Notes under the pieces: generated by a model
Seen by the model: the letters and a program-made list of their open reading frames with translations, nothing else
Told to the model about the DNA's origin: nothing
Database searches by the model: none
Source: Litoreibacter ascidiaceicola
GTDB taxonomy: Bacteria; Pseudomonadota; Alphaproteobacteria; Rhodobacterales; Rhodobacteraceae
NCBI RefSeq assembly: GCF_900129235.1
Contig: NZ_FQUV01000001.1
Span: forward strand, 372,001-436,000
DNA length: 64,000 nt
Reading direction: 5' to 3'
Program-made: the position numbers and the translations under genes
In this document: one piece after another, positions 37,566-46,171 of the stretch
Position numbering within the stretch: the stretch's first letter is position 1
How the letters are laid out: the number at the start of each line of letters is the position of its first letter

Positions 37566-38857
37566 ACCTGCTGGACGCCAACGACCGGCGGGGCAGCTAT
37601 CCGGACGGCTGGTATGCCGAAACCGCCGACCTTTTGGAGCCGTTCGCCCCGTTGCGCGGTGACACCCGCGCTGATCTATGCGTGATTGGCGGCGGCTACA
37701 CCGGATTGTCTGCTGCGTTGCATGCGGCGCAAGCGGGGTTGGACGTGGTACTGATCGACGCCCAACGGGTGGGCTTCGGGGCGTCGGGGCGCAATGGCGG
37801 ACAGGTGCAATCGGGCTTTAACAAATCCCAGCAAGCTCTTGAAAAGATTGCAGGGCAGGAGGATGCGCGCAAGTTGTGGGAGATGTCTCAGAACGCCATG
37901 GCGCTGACCAAGCACCTTTGCGCCACCCATGCGCCGGAGGCCCGTTTCAAACCCGGCATTGCCCATGCCAACTGGCAGGCCAGCGAGACCCGCGACGACC
38001 ACGCAGAGGCGGCCTATCTGGCCGAGCATTACGGCTACGACCAGATCGAAACCCTGTCGCGGGACACGCTTTACGACATCCTTCGCGCGCCTGCCTATCA
38101 GGGCGGCACGCTGGATCACGGCGCGGGGCATCTGCATCCGTTGCGTTACGCTTTGGGGTTGGCGCGAGCCTGTGTGGCGGCGGGCGTGCGCATCTTCGAA
38201 ACCACCCGCGCGCATGAGATCAAAGGCACGACCGTGCGCTGCGATTACGGACAGGTTAACGCATCGCACGTCATTCAGGCGACGAACGGCTACGGCACCG
38301 GACTGAGCCGCCCGACGGCGGCCCGCGTCATGCCGATCAACAATTTCATCGCCGCCACCGCCCCGTTGGGTGACCGCGTGGCCGAGGTTCTACGCCGCGA
38401 CATTGCCGTGTCTGACAGCAAGTTTGTGGTGAACTACTACCGCCTGAGCGAGGACAACCGCCTGCTGTTCGGCGGCGGGGAAAGCTATGGATATCGTTTC
38501 CCTAAAGATATCGCCGCCGTCGTGCGCAAGCCGATGGAGCAGGTGTTTCCGCAGCTCAAAGGCATAGAGATCACCCATGCATGGGGCGGCACGCTGGCGA
38601 TCACCATGTCCCGCCTGCCCCATATCTCGCGCCCGCAACCCGGCGTGCTGGCGGCGGCGGGATATTCCGGTCACGGCGTCGCCTTGGCGGGGTTCACGGG
38701 CAAGGTTCTGGCGGATGCGGTGCGCGGCGACACCGACGGGTTTGAGCGGTTGGCACGGCTTCCTACCGGCCGGTTCCCTGGTGGGGCGGCGCTGCGCTCT
38801 CCGCTGCTGGCGCTTGCGATGACGTGGTATGCGACCCGCGACAAACTGGGGATCTAG
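37562..38857 (+). CDS. FAD-dependent amine oxidase, PuuB-like (DAO family)
   Basis: 431 residues from ATG 37562, overlapping the ligase 2 stop. N-terminal YPDGWYAETA, then the dinucleotide fold LCVIGGGYTGLSAALHAAQAGL, VGFGASGRNGGQVQSGF, and a C-terminal HAWGGTLAITMSRLPHIS plus GYSGHGVALAGFTGKVLAD. This is the layout of gamma-glutamylputrescine oxidoreductases. It would oxidise the glutamylated amine to an aldehyde with peroxide release. The translational coupling to ligase 2 strongly supports the pathway; substrate remains inference. Confidence 0.9.
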   Translation: MNLLDANDRRGSYPDGWYAETADLLEPFAPLRGDTRADLCVIGGGYTGLSAALHAAQAGLDVVLIDAQRVGFGASGRNGGQVQSGFNKSQQALEKIAGQEDARKLWEMSQNAMALTKHLCATHAPEARFKPGIAHANWQASETRDDHAEAAYLAEHYGYDQIETLSRDTLYDILRAPAYQGGTLDHGAGHLHPLRYALGLARACVAAGVRIFETTRAHEIKGTTVRCDYGQVNASHVIQATNGYGTGLSRPTAARVMPINNFIAATAPLGDRVAEVLRRDIAVSDSKFVVNYYRLSEDNRLLFGGGESYGYRFPKDIAAVVRKPMEQVFPQLKGIEITHAWGGTLAITMSRLPHISRPQPGVLAAAGYSGHGVALAGFTGKVLADAVRGDTDGFERLARLPTGRFPGGAALRSPLLALAMTWYATRDKLGI

Positions 38858-38930
38858 CACCCCCTTTTCGAAGATCAAAAACTAGGTTACAGATTTTCCG
38901 AAGGTAAATTTTGGAAAAGGCGAAGCTGCA

Positions 38931-40115
38931 ATGCGTGACCTCCCGATGGAAGCCCCGAACACCTATAACGCAGAGCCGATCCCCGAAGCGGCGCGCGCGG
39001 AAATCGACGCGCTGATGCGCTCGGGCGATCTGTTCCGCTACACCGCGCCGGAAAATTCCCCAGTCACCCTGCTGGAGCAAGAGTTCGCAGCGCTTCTGGG
39101 GTCCAAATACGCGCTGGCGGTGTCGTCCTGTTCCGCCGCTCTGTTCCTTGCCTTGAAAGCGCTGGACCTGCCCCGCGACGCCAAAGTGTTGATCCCTGCC
39201 TTCACCTTCGCCGCCGTGCCATCCGCGGTGGTTCATGCGGATTGCTTGCCGGTTCTGGTCGAAGTCGAAGACAACTACCGTGTTGATCTGGACGATCTGG
39301 AACGCAAAATTGTCGATGCAGACGCCGTTCTGATCAGCCACATGCGGGGCCATACATCCGATATGGATGCGATTTTGCGACTGGCGGACCAGCACGGCTT
39401 GCCCGTGGTCGAGGACGCCGCGCACTCGCTTGGCACCACATGGAACGGAAAGAATATTGGCACGCTGGGCAAGATCGGCTGCTTCTCGTTCCAGAGCTAC
39501 AAGATGATCAACGCAGGCGAAGGTGGCATCATGATCACCGACGACGCGGAACTGGTGGCCCGCGCGGTCATCATGTCCGGCGCGTATGAGCAGAACTGGT
39601 CAAAACATGCCATCGTGGGTGAAGAGGCCGCAAAGTGGCAAAACAAGCTGCCGCTGTATAATTTGCGGATGCAGAACCTCAGCGCTTGCGTGATCCGGCC
39701 TCAATTGCCGGAACTTGCGCGGCGCGTGACGGACGGGCGCAGCAACCACGACTATGTGGCGGCACGGCTTGAGGCCAGCGGCTATTTCACCGTTCCCGCC
39801 CCGTTAGGGCCGGAACTGCGCGCGCCGGATTCGATCCAGTTCAACCTAAATGAGTTTTCGGAAGGACAAGCCCGCGCCTTCATGGACGCCACCCAAGCGC
39901 GCGGGGTCAGCACGCAGGTGTTCGGCCTGTCGAAGGACAATGCTCGCGCGTTCTGGAACTGGCAGTTCATCCCAGGTGACGTACCCGACCTGCCCAAAAC
40001 CCGTGCCATGCTGGCGAAAGCCTGCGACACCCGCCTACCCGCGCGGCTGGCCCGTGAGGAACTGGACTATATCGCGGACGCCCTGATCGCTGCGGCGCAA
40101 GACGTGCGCGGCTAG
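38931..40115 (+). CDS. DegT/DnrJ/EryC1-family aminotransferase
   Basis: 394 residues. PLP features: SSCSAALFLALKALDL, VEDAAHSLGTTWNG and SFQSYKMINAGEGG with the presumed Schiff-base Lys191. These enzymes usually make amino sugars from keto sugars; roles on other substrates are known. It follows the amine oxidase by 73 nt on the same strand, so it may act on an aldehyde from that pathway, or be independent. Its stop overlaps that of the convergent LysR gene (CTAG). Confidence 0.87.
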   Translation: MRDLPMEAPNTYNAEPIPEAARAEIDALMRSGDLFRYTAPENSPVTLLEQEFAALLGSKYALAVSSCSAALFLALKALDLPRDAKVLIPAFTFAAVPSAVVHADCLPVLVEVEDNYRVDLDDLERKIVDADAVLISHMRGHTSDMDAILRLADQHGLPVVEDAAHSLGTTWNGKNIGTLGKIGCFSFQSYKMINAGEGGIMITDDAELVARAVIMSGAYEQNWSKHAIVGEEAAKWQNKLPLYNLRMQNLSACVIRPQLPELARRVTDGRSNHDYVAARLEASGYFTVPAPLGPELRAPDSIQFNLNEFSEGQARAFMDATQARGVSTQVFGLSKDNARAFWNWQFIPGDVPDLPKTRAMLAKACDTRLPARLAREELDYIADALIAAAQDVRG

Positions 40116-41080
40116 CTCAACACCCGCATTTTATCTTTGAGCCACGGCATCTTATGAGTGCAGTACTCGACGATATCGCGCTGGAACAACGGGCGCATCT
40201 CGGCCGCGACGCGGGCTGGAATGTCTTGGGTGGCCCCTTCACGCGCCATCAGCGAGATGCGGCGCGACAGCGGCTCGAACGGCGGCTCGAACACGTCGAC
40301 GCGGTCGATGAACCGCTTGGCCCGCATCACCCCGAGCGGGGTCAGGATGGTCCAGCCCTCACCGCGCGCGACCATGGCCATGATCGCGTGATAGCTGTCC
40401 AACTCGAACCGGTGTGAGGCTTGCAGCTTGACCCGCGAGAGGTGCGAGGCGATTTGGCGCCCCATCACATGGCGCGAGGTGTAGAGGATCAGCGGGTTGG
40501 CCCTGAGAGCGGTCATCAGGTCGCCGCCTTCCCGCACCATACGCCGTGGGGTCACGACAACGAACGGATCCTCCATCAACGGGTGGACCTCGTAGGACGG
40601 TGGCAGATCGCCCGGCTCTGCGGCTACAGCCATATCCAGTGCGCGAGCTTCGAGCTGGTCCAGCAAGCGGTGCGACGCGCCGGTTTCCAGCAGGAATTGC
40701 GCCTTAGGCATTTGCTCGGCCAGCCGAGTGAGCAGCGCGGGCGTTACGTCAGCGTCGAAATCCTCGATCACGCCAAGGCGCAGGCGCATGCGGGCGGAGA
40801 GGTCTTTCAGGGTCAGCTCCGACGTGGCCAACGCGGCTTCGTGCAGAATAGTCTGAGCGCGGCGCAGGAACAACTCTCCGGCTTGGGTCAGCGGCATCGG
40901 GCGTTCGGTCCGTGTCAGCAGGCGCGCGCCAAGGGCGGCTTCCAGATTGGACAGCTGCTGGCTGACGGCGGACGGGCTGGACCCTAACCTGCGCGCGGCG
41001 GCGGTAATCGACGGCTCTTCGGCGGCAGCGACGAAAATTTCTATCTGCCACAGCGTTATTTTTCCCGGTGTGTCGACCAT
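40112..41080 (-). CDS. LysR-family transcriptional regulator
   Basis: 322 residues. N-terminal winged helix-turn-helix (ITLWQIEIFVAAAEEPSITA then ARRLGSSPSAVSQQLSNLEAALG) and a substrate-binding domain of the periplasmic-binding type (LRLGVIEDFDADVTPALL). Divergent from the class III aminotransferase with under 95 nt between starts, the usual arrangement for direct control. Effector unknown; it may also control the upstream catabolic genes. Confidence 0.93.
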   Translation of the reverse strand: MVDTPGKITLWQIEIFVAAAEEPSITAAARRLGSSPSAVSQQLSNLEAALGARLLTRTERPMPLTQAGELFLRRAQTILHEAALATSELTLKDLSARMRLRLGVIEDFDADVTPALLTRLAEQMPKAQFLLETGASHRLLDQLEARALDMAVAAEPGDLPPSYEVHPLMEDPFVVVTPRRMVREGGDLMTALRANPLILYTSRHVMGRQIASHLSRVKLQASHRFELDSYHAIMAMVARGEGWTILTPLGVMRAKRFIDRVDVFEPPFEPLSRRISLMAREGATQDIPARVAAEMRPLFQRDIVEYCTHKMPWLKDKMRVLS

Positions 41081-41171
41081 ATGAAATCCCTAGCACACAG
41101 GCGTTAATCCCGATTGCCGAGGTCTCGCGCCACGCGTAAGCTACCCTCAACTCAACATGGAGACCAGAGAC

Positions 41172-42554
41172 ATGCGTGACGATAGCCCCAACAGCTGGGA
41201 GGCCCGTGCGGACGCCCATTCTTTCTATGGCTTTACCGATCTGCCCTCGATTGCGGAGCGCGGTACGGTGGTGTTGACCCATGGCGAAGGGCCATATGTG
41301 ATCGACGTTCACGGGCGCAGATATCTCGACGCCAACTCCGGGCTTTGGAATATGGTCGCGGGGTTTGATCACAAAGGCATGGCCGAGGCCGCGAAGGCGC
41401 AATATGATCGCTTCCCCGGCTACCACGCCTTCTTTGGCCGGATGTCGGACCAGACGGTCATGCTGTCCGAAAAGCTGATCGAGGTCTCGCCGTTCGAGCG
41501 GGGCAAGGTGTTCTACACTAACTCCGGCTCCGAGGCGAATGACACGCTGGTCAAGATGCTGTGGTTCTTGGGCGGAGCCGAAGGCAAGCCGGAACGCCGT
41601 AAAATCCTGACGCGCAAAAACGGCTATCACGGGGTGACGGCGGTATCTGCGTCGATGACTGGCAAGCCCTATAACTCGGTGTTCGGGCTGCCGTTGGACG
41701 GGTTCATCCACCTAACCTGCCCGCATTACTGGCGCGAAGGCCGCGACGGCGAGAGCGAAGCAGAGTTCACCGCCCGCATGGGCGCGGAGCTGGAAGAAGT
41801 CATCGCCCGCGAAGGGGCGGATACCATTGCGGCCTTCGTGGCGGAGCCTGTGATGGGCGCTGGCGGGGTCATCCCGCCATCCGAGGGATATTTCCAGATC
41901 GTCGCGCCAATTTTGAAAAAGCACGGCATTCCATTGGTGGCCGACGAGGTCATCACCGGCTTCGGGCGCACCGGATCAGATTGGGGCTGTCAGGCATATG
42001 ACTTTATGCCCGACGCGATCATCTCGTCGAAGAACCTGACAGCAGGCTACTTCCCGATGGGCGCTGTGATCCTTGGGCCGGAACTGACCGACCGCCTGCA
42101 GGCGGCGGCAGATGCAATCGAGGAATTCCCGCATGGCTTCACCGCATCAGGCCATCCGGTTGGCTGTGCCATCGCGTTAAAGGCAATCGAGGTGATTATG
42201 GAAGGCTCTGACGGGGCCGCGCCGTTGATCGACAATGTCCGCGCCATCACCCCGAAATTCGAGGCGGAAATGGCGCGTTTGGCGCAGCACCCACATATCG
42301 GGGAAGCGCGGGGCATTGGCCTGATGGGCGCGCTGGAAGCGGTGAAGGACAAGGCGACGAAAACACCTTTCGACGGCTCGCTGAGCGTGTCGGAGCGGAT
42401 TGCAAACACCTGTACCGACCATGGGCTGATCTGTCGCCCGTTGGGTCAGGCCGTGGTGCTCTGCCCTGCTTTCATCATGACCGAGCCGCAAATGGACGAG
42501 ATGTTCCAGAAGCTGGAGGCGGCGTTGAACAAGGTGTTCGAGGACGTCGTCTAA
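41172..42554 (+). CDS. Class III (omega) aminotransferase
   Basis: 460 residues from ATG 41172, which has GGAG 9 nt upstream; the in-frame ATG at 41157 has none. Fold markers: YLDANSGLWNMVAGFDH, TNSGSEANDTLVKM, NGYHGVTAVSASMTGKP, PLVADEVITGFGRTG, and ISSKNLTAGYFPMG with the PLP lysine. It resembles amine- or omega-amino-acid:pyruvate transaminases (SpuC-like), which deaminate putrescine, GABA or similar. It fits the polyamine-type cluster. It is divergent from the LysR regulator and followed by an acetyltransferase gene 11 nt on. Confidence 0.9.
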   Translation: MRDDSPNSWEARADAHSFYGFTDLPSIAERGTVVLTHGEGPYVIDVHGRRYLDANSGLWNMVAGFDHKGMAEAAKAQYDRFPGYHAFFGRMSDQTVMLSEKLIEVSPFERGKVFYTNSGSEANDTLVKMLWFLGGAEGKPERRKILTRKNGYHGVTAVSASMTGKPYNSVFGLPLDGFIHLTCPHYWREGRDGESEAEFTARMGAELEEVIAREGADTIAAFVAEPVMGAGGVIPPSEGYFQIVAPILKKHGIPLVADEVITGFGRTGSDWGCQAYDFMPDAIISSKNLTAGYFPMGAVILGPELTDRLQAAADAIEEFPHGFTASGHPVGCAIALKAIEVIMEGSDGAAPLIDNVRAITPKFEAEMARLAQHPHIGEARGIGLMGALEAVKDKATKTPFDGSLSVSERIANTCTDHGLICRPLGQAVVLCPAFIMTEPQMDEMFQKLEAALNKVFEDVV

Positions 42555-42565
42555 GGGGCAAGCTC

Positions 42566-43354
42566 GTGGCCCCGAAGCTCAATAAGAACCTTAGCTACCT
42601 GAAAAAAATAGGGCTGCGCGTTGCGCCCGGGTTCAATACGCGCGGCCGGTCTTTGAACCTCGCGTTCGAGACCCCGTCGCAACTCAACAACGGACCGGCT
42701 TTTTATTACAATGACTTGCAGATCGGGGCCTACTCCTACCTGCGCACCGGCACCGTGCGGCATGTCCGGAGGATCGGGCGCTATTGCTCGATCGCTCCCA
42801 ATGTCACGCTGGGTGAGAGTGAGCATATGACGAATTGGCTCTCAAGTTCGACGGCGTTTCACCGGGCTGACCAGTTCAGCTTCTACCCTCCCGAAAAAGA
42901 GGCCGCGGCGGCGCGGGTTTTGCCGATGGACGCAGCCCCGCACGATGCGGCGACGGGTGATGTCGACATTGGCCATGATGTCTGGATCGGCACCAATGTC
43001 ACTGTCCGTCGCGGCGTTACCATCGGCACCGGTGCCGTCATCGGTGGCGGGGCCTTTGTGGTTAAGGACGTGCCGCCATACGCCATCGTTGCGGGAGTTC
43101 CGGCCAAGATACTGCGCTACCGTTTTCCCGACAAAGTGATCGAAGCGATGCATCTGGTGCGGTGGTGGGAGTTCGACGCCAATGATCTGGCCGAACTGCC
43201 CTTCAACCAGCCCTTAATTACATTGCTGAAGATTGCCGAGCAGGAAGCTGCGGGAACTATCGCCCGCAGGCCGGAGGATTTTGGTCAGATCCACTTGACG
43301 ACCAAGGGCTTCCACGTCCTGCAAAGCCCTGCTTCGCCCCCCACGCCGACCTAG
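42566..43354 (+). CDS. CatB-like hexapeptide acetyltransferase
   Basis: 262 residues from a GTG at 42566 with AAGGGGCA upstream. The left-handed beta-helix repeats are seen in IGRYCSIAPNVTLGESEHM, DIGHDVWIGTNVTVRRGVTI and GTGAVIGGGAFVVKDVPPYA, ending IVAGVPAKILRYRFPDKV. This matches xenobiotic-type acetyltransferases (Vat/CatB), mostly acting on sugars or small alcohols. The middle has a longer loop (about 85-115). Starts 11 nt after the aminotransferase, so co-transcribed; convergent with the hemolysin III gene, overlapping 4 nt. Confidence 0.87.
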   Translation: MAPKLNKNLSYLKKIGLRVAPGFNTRGRSLNLAFETPSQLNNGPAFYYNDLQIGAYSYLRTGTVRHVRRIGRYCSIAPNVTLGESEHMTNWLSSSTAFHRADQFSFYPPEKEAAAARVLPMDAAPHDAATGDVDIGHDVWIGTNVTVRRGVTIGTGAVIGGGAFVVKDVPPYAIVAGVPAKILRYRFPDKVIEAMHLVRWWEFDANDLAELPFNQPLITLLKIAEQEAAGTIARRPEDFGQIHLTTKGFHVLQSPASPPTPT

Positions 43355-44001
43355 GCCGCGCCTGTCGACAGCGTCACAGCAGCAAAGAAGCAGCCGGAGG
43401 CCACGACGACAAAGCCGTGCCAGATCGCGTTGGAGAAACGCAGGCTTTCCCATTTGAAGAACAAAATCCCGGCGGTGTAGAGAATGCCGCCGGACGCAGC
43501 ACACCAGCCCGCAGCGGGTGAGGTCTCAAAGACCGACCACATCAAAGCGACGCTGATCCAGCCCAAGCCCACATAGAGCGCCGCGTTCCAGCGACCCGGA
43601 GCGGACCACCGGAACAGCTTGGTAATCGCCCCGAACAACGCCAAGGCCCAGACGATCGCCAGCACCACATAGCCGAACGCGGTACCGATGGTGACGACGA
43701 ATGGCGTATACGTCCCTGCGATTTTTAGAAAAATGGTCGCGTGATCGGCGCGGCGCAGATGGGTGCGCAAATGCTCCCACGGGGTCATGTGATAGGCCCC
43801 TGAAACGGTGAACATGGCAATCAAGCCGACCCAGTAGACGCACAGCGCCACAAGCTGGCCTGTCGTAATGTGGTCCCAGCGGTAGGCCAGAAACAACACG
43901 ATCCCGATTAACGACGCACCCAATCCAAGCCCGTGGACCAACCCGTCGGCGATTTTCTCGGCACGGGAATATTGCGGATAAGGAGTGTCATGATCAGCCA
44001 T
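43351..44001 (-). CDS. Hemolysin III / TrhA-family membrane protein
   Basis: 216 residues from ATG 44001 (an upstream in-frame start adds 22 residues across inverted repeats). Seven hydrophobic helices and family motifs: EKIADGLVHGLGLGASLIG, SGAYHMTPW, DHATIFLKIAGTYTPFVV and IWHGFVVVAS. PAQR-related membrane proteins with roles in membrane homeostasis. Its upstream region contains two palindromes (44045-44067). Confidence 0.9.
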   Translation of the reverse strand: MADHDTPYPQYSRAEKIADGLVHGLGLGASLIGIVLFLAYRWDHITTGQLVALCVYWVGLIAMFTVSGAYHMTPWEHLRTHLRRADHATIFLKIAGTYTPFVVTIGTAFGYVVLAIVWALALFGAITKLFRWSAPGRWNAALYVGLGWISVALMWSVFETSPAAGWCAASGGILYTAGILFFKWESLRFSNAIWHGFVVVASGCFFAAVTLSTGAA

Positions 44002-44044
44002 GCTGCAATCATAGACCCAAAACTTCACATTTCGATGCGACCGC

Positions 44045-44067
44045 CACGGAAACTTCCGTGACGTCAC
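44045..44067. repeat. Overlapping palindromes between phaR and the hemolysin III gene
   Basis: CACGGAAACTTCCGTG (44045-44060, 7-bp arms) overlaps GTGACGTCAC (44058-44067, perfect). Could be an operator for the hemolysin III gene or end the phaR transcript. Confidence 0.4.
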
Positions 44068-44072
44068 CCCGG

Positions 44073-44639
44073 CTACTTGCCCATTTTGGCGACGGCCGCC
44101 TGCATGTCTGCGAGCTGTTTTTTGATCGCATCAAGCTCTGAGGTGTCTTCTTTCTTGGGTTTGGTGCCAGACTCGGTTTCGGCGTATTCGTCGGAGCCCG
44201 GGCCGGTCCAACCGCCCATCATGGTCTTCATGAACGCCTCTTGCTGCGCCTTGATCTGTTCGAACCCCGGGACGGCGTTCATCGGGCTGGCGATACGTTC
44301 GACCATCTTGCTCTGGCCTTCGCGCAGCATCTCGAAGCTGGCGGCGAGGAAGTCGGGCACCATGCTTTGGGCATTGGTGGTGTAGCTGCGCACAAGGTCG
44401 GTCAAGACATTGATCGGCAACACGTTTTCGCCTTTGCTTTCATTATCGGCAATGATTTGCAGCAGGTATTGGCGGGTTAGGTCGTCACCTGATTTCAGAT
44501 CAATGATCTGAACGTCACGGCCTTCTTTGATGAAGCCGGAGATATCATCGAGCGTCACATAATCGCTGGTCTCGGTATTGTAGAGCCGCCGAGAGGCATA
44601 ACGTTTAATCAACAACGGTTTCAGATCAGCCTTACCCAC
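44073..44639 (-). CDS. phaR: PHA synthesis repressor PhaR
   Basis: 188 residues. The N-terminal PHB accumulation regulator domain reads LIKRYASRRLYNTETSDYVT and LDDISGFIKEGRDVQIIDLK, then LTRQYLLQIIADNE; the C-terminus is a Lys/Glu-rich coil. PhaR binds PHA granules and TGC-rich operators, repressing phasin genes until polymer forms. TGC-rich boxes are present upstream of its own gene, the phasin gene and phaC/phaZ here. It is divergent from the unknown gene at 44816. Confidence 0.95.
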   Translation of the reverse strand: MGKADLKPLLIKRYASRRLYNTETSDYVTLDDISGFIKEGRDVQIIDLKSGDDLTRQYLLQIIADNESKGENVLPINVLTDLVRSYTTNAQSMVPDFLAASFEMLREGQSKMVERIASPMNAVPGFEQIKAQQEAFMKTMMGGWTGPGSDEYAETESGTKPKKEDTSELDAIKKQLADMQAAVAKMGK

Positions 44640-44656
44640 GAAATATCTCCCAATAT

Positions 44657-44688
44657 TGCAGCGCAGAAAAACGCTAGCGCAGGTGCAG
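44657..44688. promoter_or_regulatory. Putative PhaR boxes upstream of phaR
   Basis: TTGCAGCGCAG (44656-44666) and CGCAGGTGCAG (44678-44688). The latter is the reverse complement of CTGCACCTGCG found in the phaC/phaZ gap. The boxes are shared with the divergent unknown gene. Based on the TGC-rich sites known for PhaR of Paracoccus. Confidence 0.5.
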
Positions 44689-44815
44689 AAGAAAAGAAAG
44701 GGGGCGCGGAACTTGCCGCCTAAGGCTCATCGGCCTTGCAAAGCAACCATAAACTGCGCAATCCTCGCCCCGTCGATGTATTTTAAGACCAACACATTTT
44801 AGAAGGACATGCCTC

Positions 44816-45415
44816 ATGGTGAATTATGAAGGCCAAGTTATCGCGATCCGCAGACTGTCTGCCGAGGTCGATATCGAACTGACCAAACTCCTCGGACGCA
44901 CCGAGCCGATGAAAGCGGGAACGGCGGCCCATGCTGATCTTGCCCGCAAGATTGACCAATGGCGCGGAAGTGCTGCGGCGATGCAAAAAGCTGTGCGCTC
45001 CAAAGAAGGCCTGCTGAACAAATCGCATGGCAGCAGCTTGAAGAAGCACGGAAATTACGAAGCCAAACAAAGCTATGCCAGCCAGATGGGAAATATGAGC
45101 CGTCTGCGGAAGGATTTGCTGGCCCTGCTGAACAAGATCGCCGATTTGATCAACGCGGCCACCACCCCTGTCAGCGACGAAGTGGCAATCATGAACGGGG
45201 TCAAATCCGCTCTGAAAGCTATTACCGAAGGTGGTGATGATATCGTGCTGACCCAGCAGCAGACCCAGACGCTGACGGCCCAAATCAGTAAGGCAAGCGG
45301 TCCGATGGAGTCTATCGAAGGCTACAACCCGAACCAGCCGGTGGGTTTGCTTACACTGGCATTGGTGATGTTCGTGACTGCGAAGAAACTTCTGGGGCGC
45401 AACAGCAAAGCCTAG
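44816..45415 (+). CDS. Unknown helical, tail-anchored protein in the PHA locus
   Basis: 199 residues, no signal peptide. The body is helical and basic with many Lys, Ala and Gln (RSKEGLLNKSHGSSLKKHG, TLTAQISKASGPMES), and the end is one hydrophobic segment (PVGLLTLALVMFVTAKKLLG) followed by RNSKA, as in tail-anchored or granule-bound proteins. It lies between phaR (divergent) and the phasin gene (convergent), sharing the phaR promoter region with its PhaR-like boxes. I do not recognise a family. Binding the PHA granule surface or inner membrane is inference. Confidence 0.75.
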   Translation: MVNYEGQVIAIRRLSAEVDIELTKLLGRTEPMKAGTAAHADLARKIDQWRGSAAAMQKAVRSKEGLLNKSHGSSLKKHGNYEAKQSYASQMGNMSRLRKDLLALLNKIADLINAATTPVSDEVAIMNGVKSALKAITEGGDDIVLTQQQTQTLTAQISKASGPMESIEGYNPNQPVGLLTLALVMFVTAKKLLGRNSKA

Positions 45416-45434
45416 CCTCTTCCCTATCGCGCAA

Positions 45435-45463
45435 TAAAAAAGGGTGGGCACAAGGCCCACCCT
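45435..45463 (-). terminator. Terminator of the phasin gene
   Basis: Read on the minus strand: 9-bp stem AGGGTGGGC/GCCCACCCT with CTTGT loop and then six T. It also lies past the end of the unknown gene at 45415 and may serve both. Confidence 0.85.
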
Positions 45464-45514
45464 ATAAATCTGCGCGCTTTAGGGAGGATAAGCGGCAGTA
45501 TTTTGAACTTAGGC

Positions 45515-45970
45515 TTAAGCTACTTTAGCAGCTTTTTTAGCCGAAGCAGCCAGTTCGTCAGTTGCTTTTTTAACAGCAGCCGAAGTGTCTTCCTGGATGT
45601 CTTTGCCAGCAGCCATCAGCAGCTCAACAGTTTCCATTTGAACTTTTTTCGCAACTTCAGCGAAAGCAGCCATGTGCTCAGCGGAAGTTTCAGCAGCGGA
45701 CGACGCGAAGTCGGAAGCGGCTTTTGCGTAGTCAGCAGGCTCTGCTTGGGCTTTGGTCACGCCGGACATTTTTGCCAGAGTTTCTTTAGTCCATTTGGAA
45801 GACAGGTCAGCGGAAGTCGCTGCTGCGTCCAGTGCAACTTTGGACATTTTTTCGCCCAGAGCAGCAGAGTTTTTAACTGCTTCGTTGTAAGCGGACATGT
45901 CTACCGGGAAGGCAGCTGCCATGTCGGAGAATACTTTAGTGAAGTCTTGTGTTTTGTTAGCCATTGTCAT
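45515..45970 (-). CDS. phaP: Phasin family protein
   Basis: 151 residues, Ala- and Lys-rich, amphipathic helices (AYNEAVKNSAALGEKMSKVA, FASSAAETSAEHMAAFAEVA) ending in Lys/Ala (DELAASAKKAAKVA). This fits phasins that coat PHA granules and control their size. The low-GC, A/T-ending codons compared with neighbours suggest high expression. CTGCACTGCAG boxes lie upstream (46036-46072), fitting PhaR control. Followed by a terminator. Confidence 0.88.
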   Translation of the reverse strand: MTMANKTQDFTKVFSDMAAAFPVDMSAYNEAVKNSAALGEKMSKVALDAAATSADLSSKWTKETLAKMSGVTKAQAEPADYAKAASDFASSAAETSAEHMAAFAEVAKKVQMETVELLMAAGKDIQEDTSAAVKKATDELAASAKKAAKVA

Positions 45971-46035
45971 GGTCTCCAGTTATGTGGGCCAATTGCGGCC
46001 CGATGTCTTGTTTGCGTCTGCAGCATATGTACGTG

Positions 46036-46072
46036 CTGCACTGCGGCATTGCAAGTACTTTCTGCACTGCAG
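46036..46072. promoter_or_regulatory. Putative PhaR operator upstream of phasin gene
   Basis: Two near-identical elements, CTGCACTGCGG (46036-46046) and CTGCACTGCAG (46062-46072), 26 bp apart, with a further CTGCAG at 46018-46023. They match the CTGC-N3-GCAG type site of PhaR. They lie 66-102 bp before the phasin ATG. Confidence 0.6.
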
Positions 46073-46171
46073 CATAATTTTTCTTTCCCCTACGCAAACC
46101 ACCCTTAAAACGAGCAAGGCGCGGAGCGATTTCTCGCGTCCGCGCCTTAGCAGTAAGGGTCTTCGGATAGC

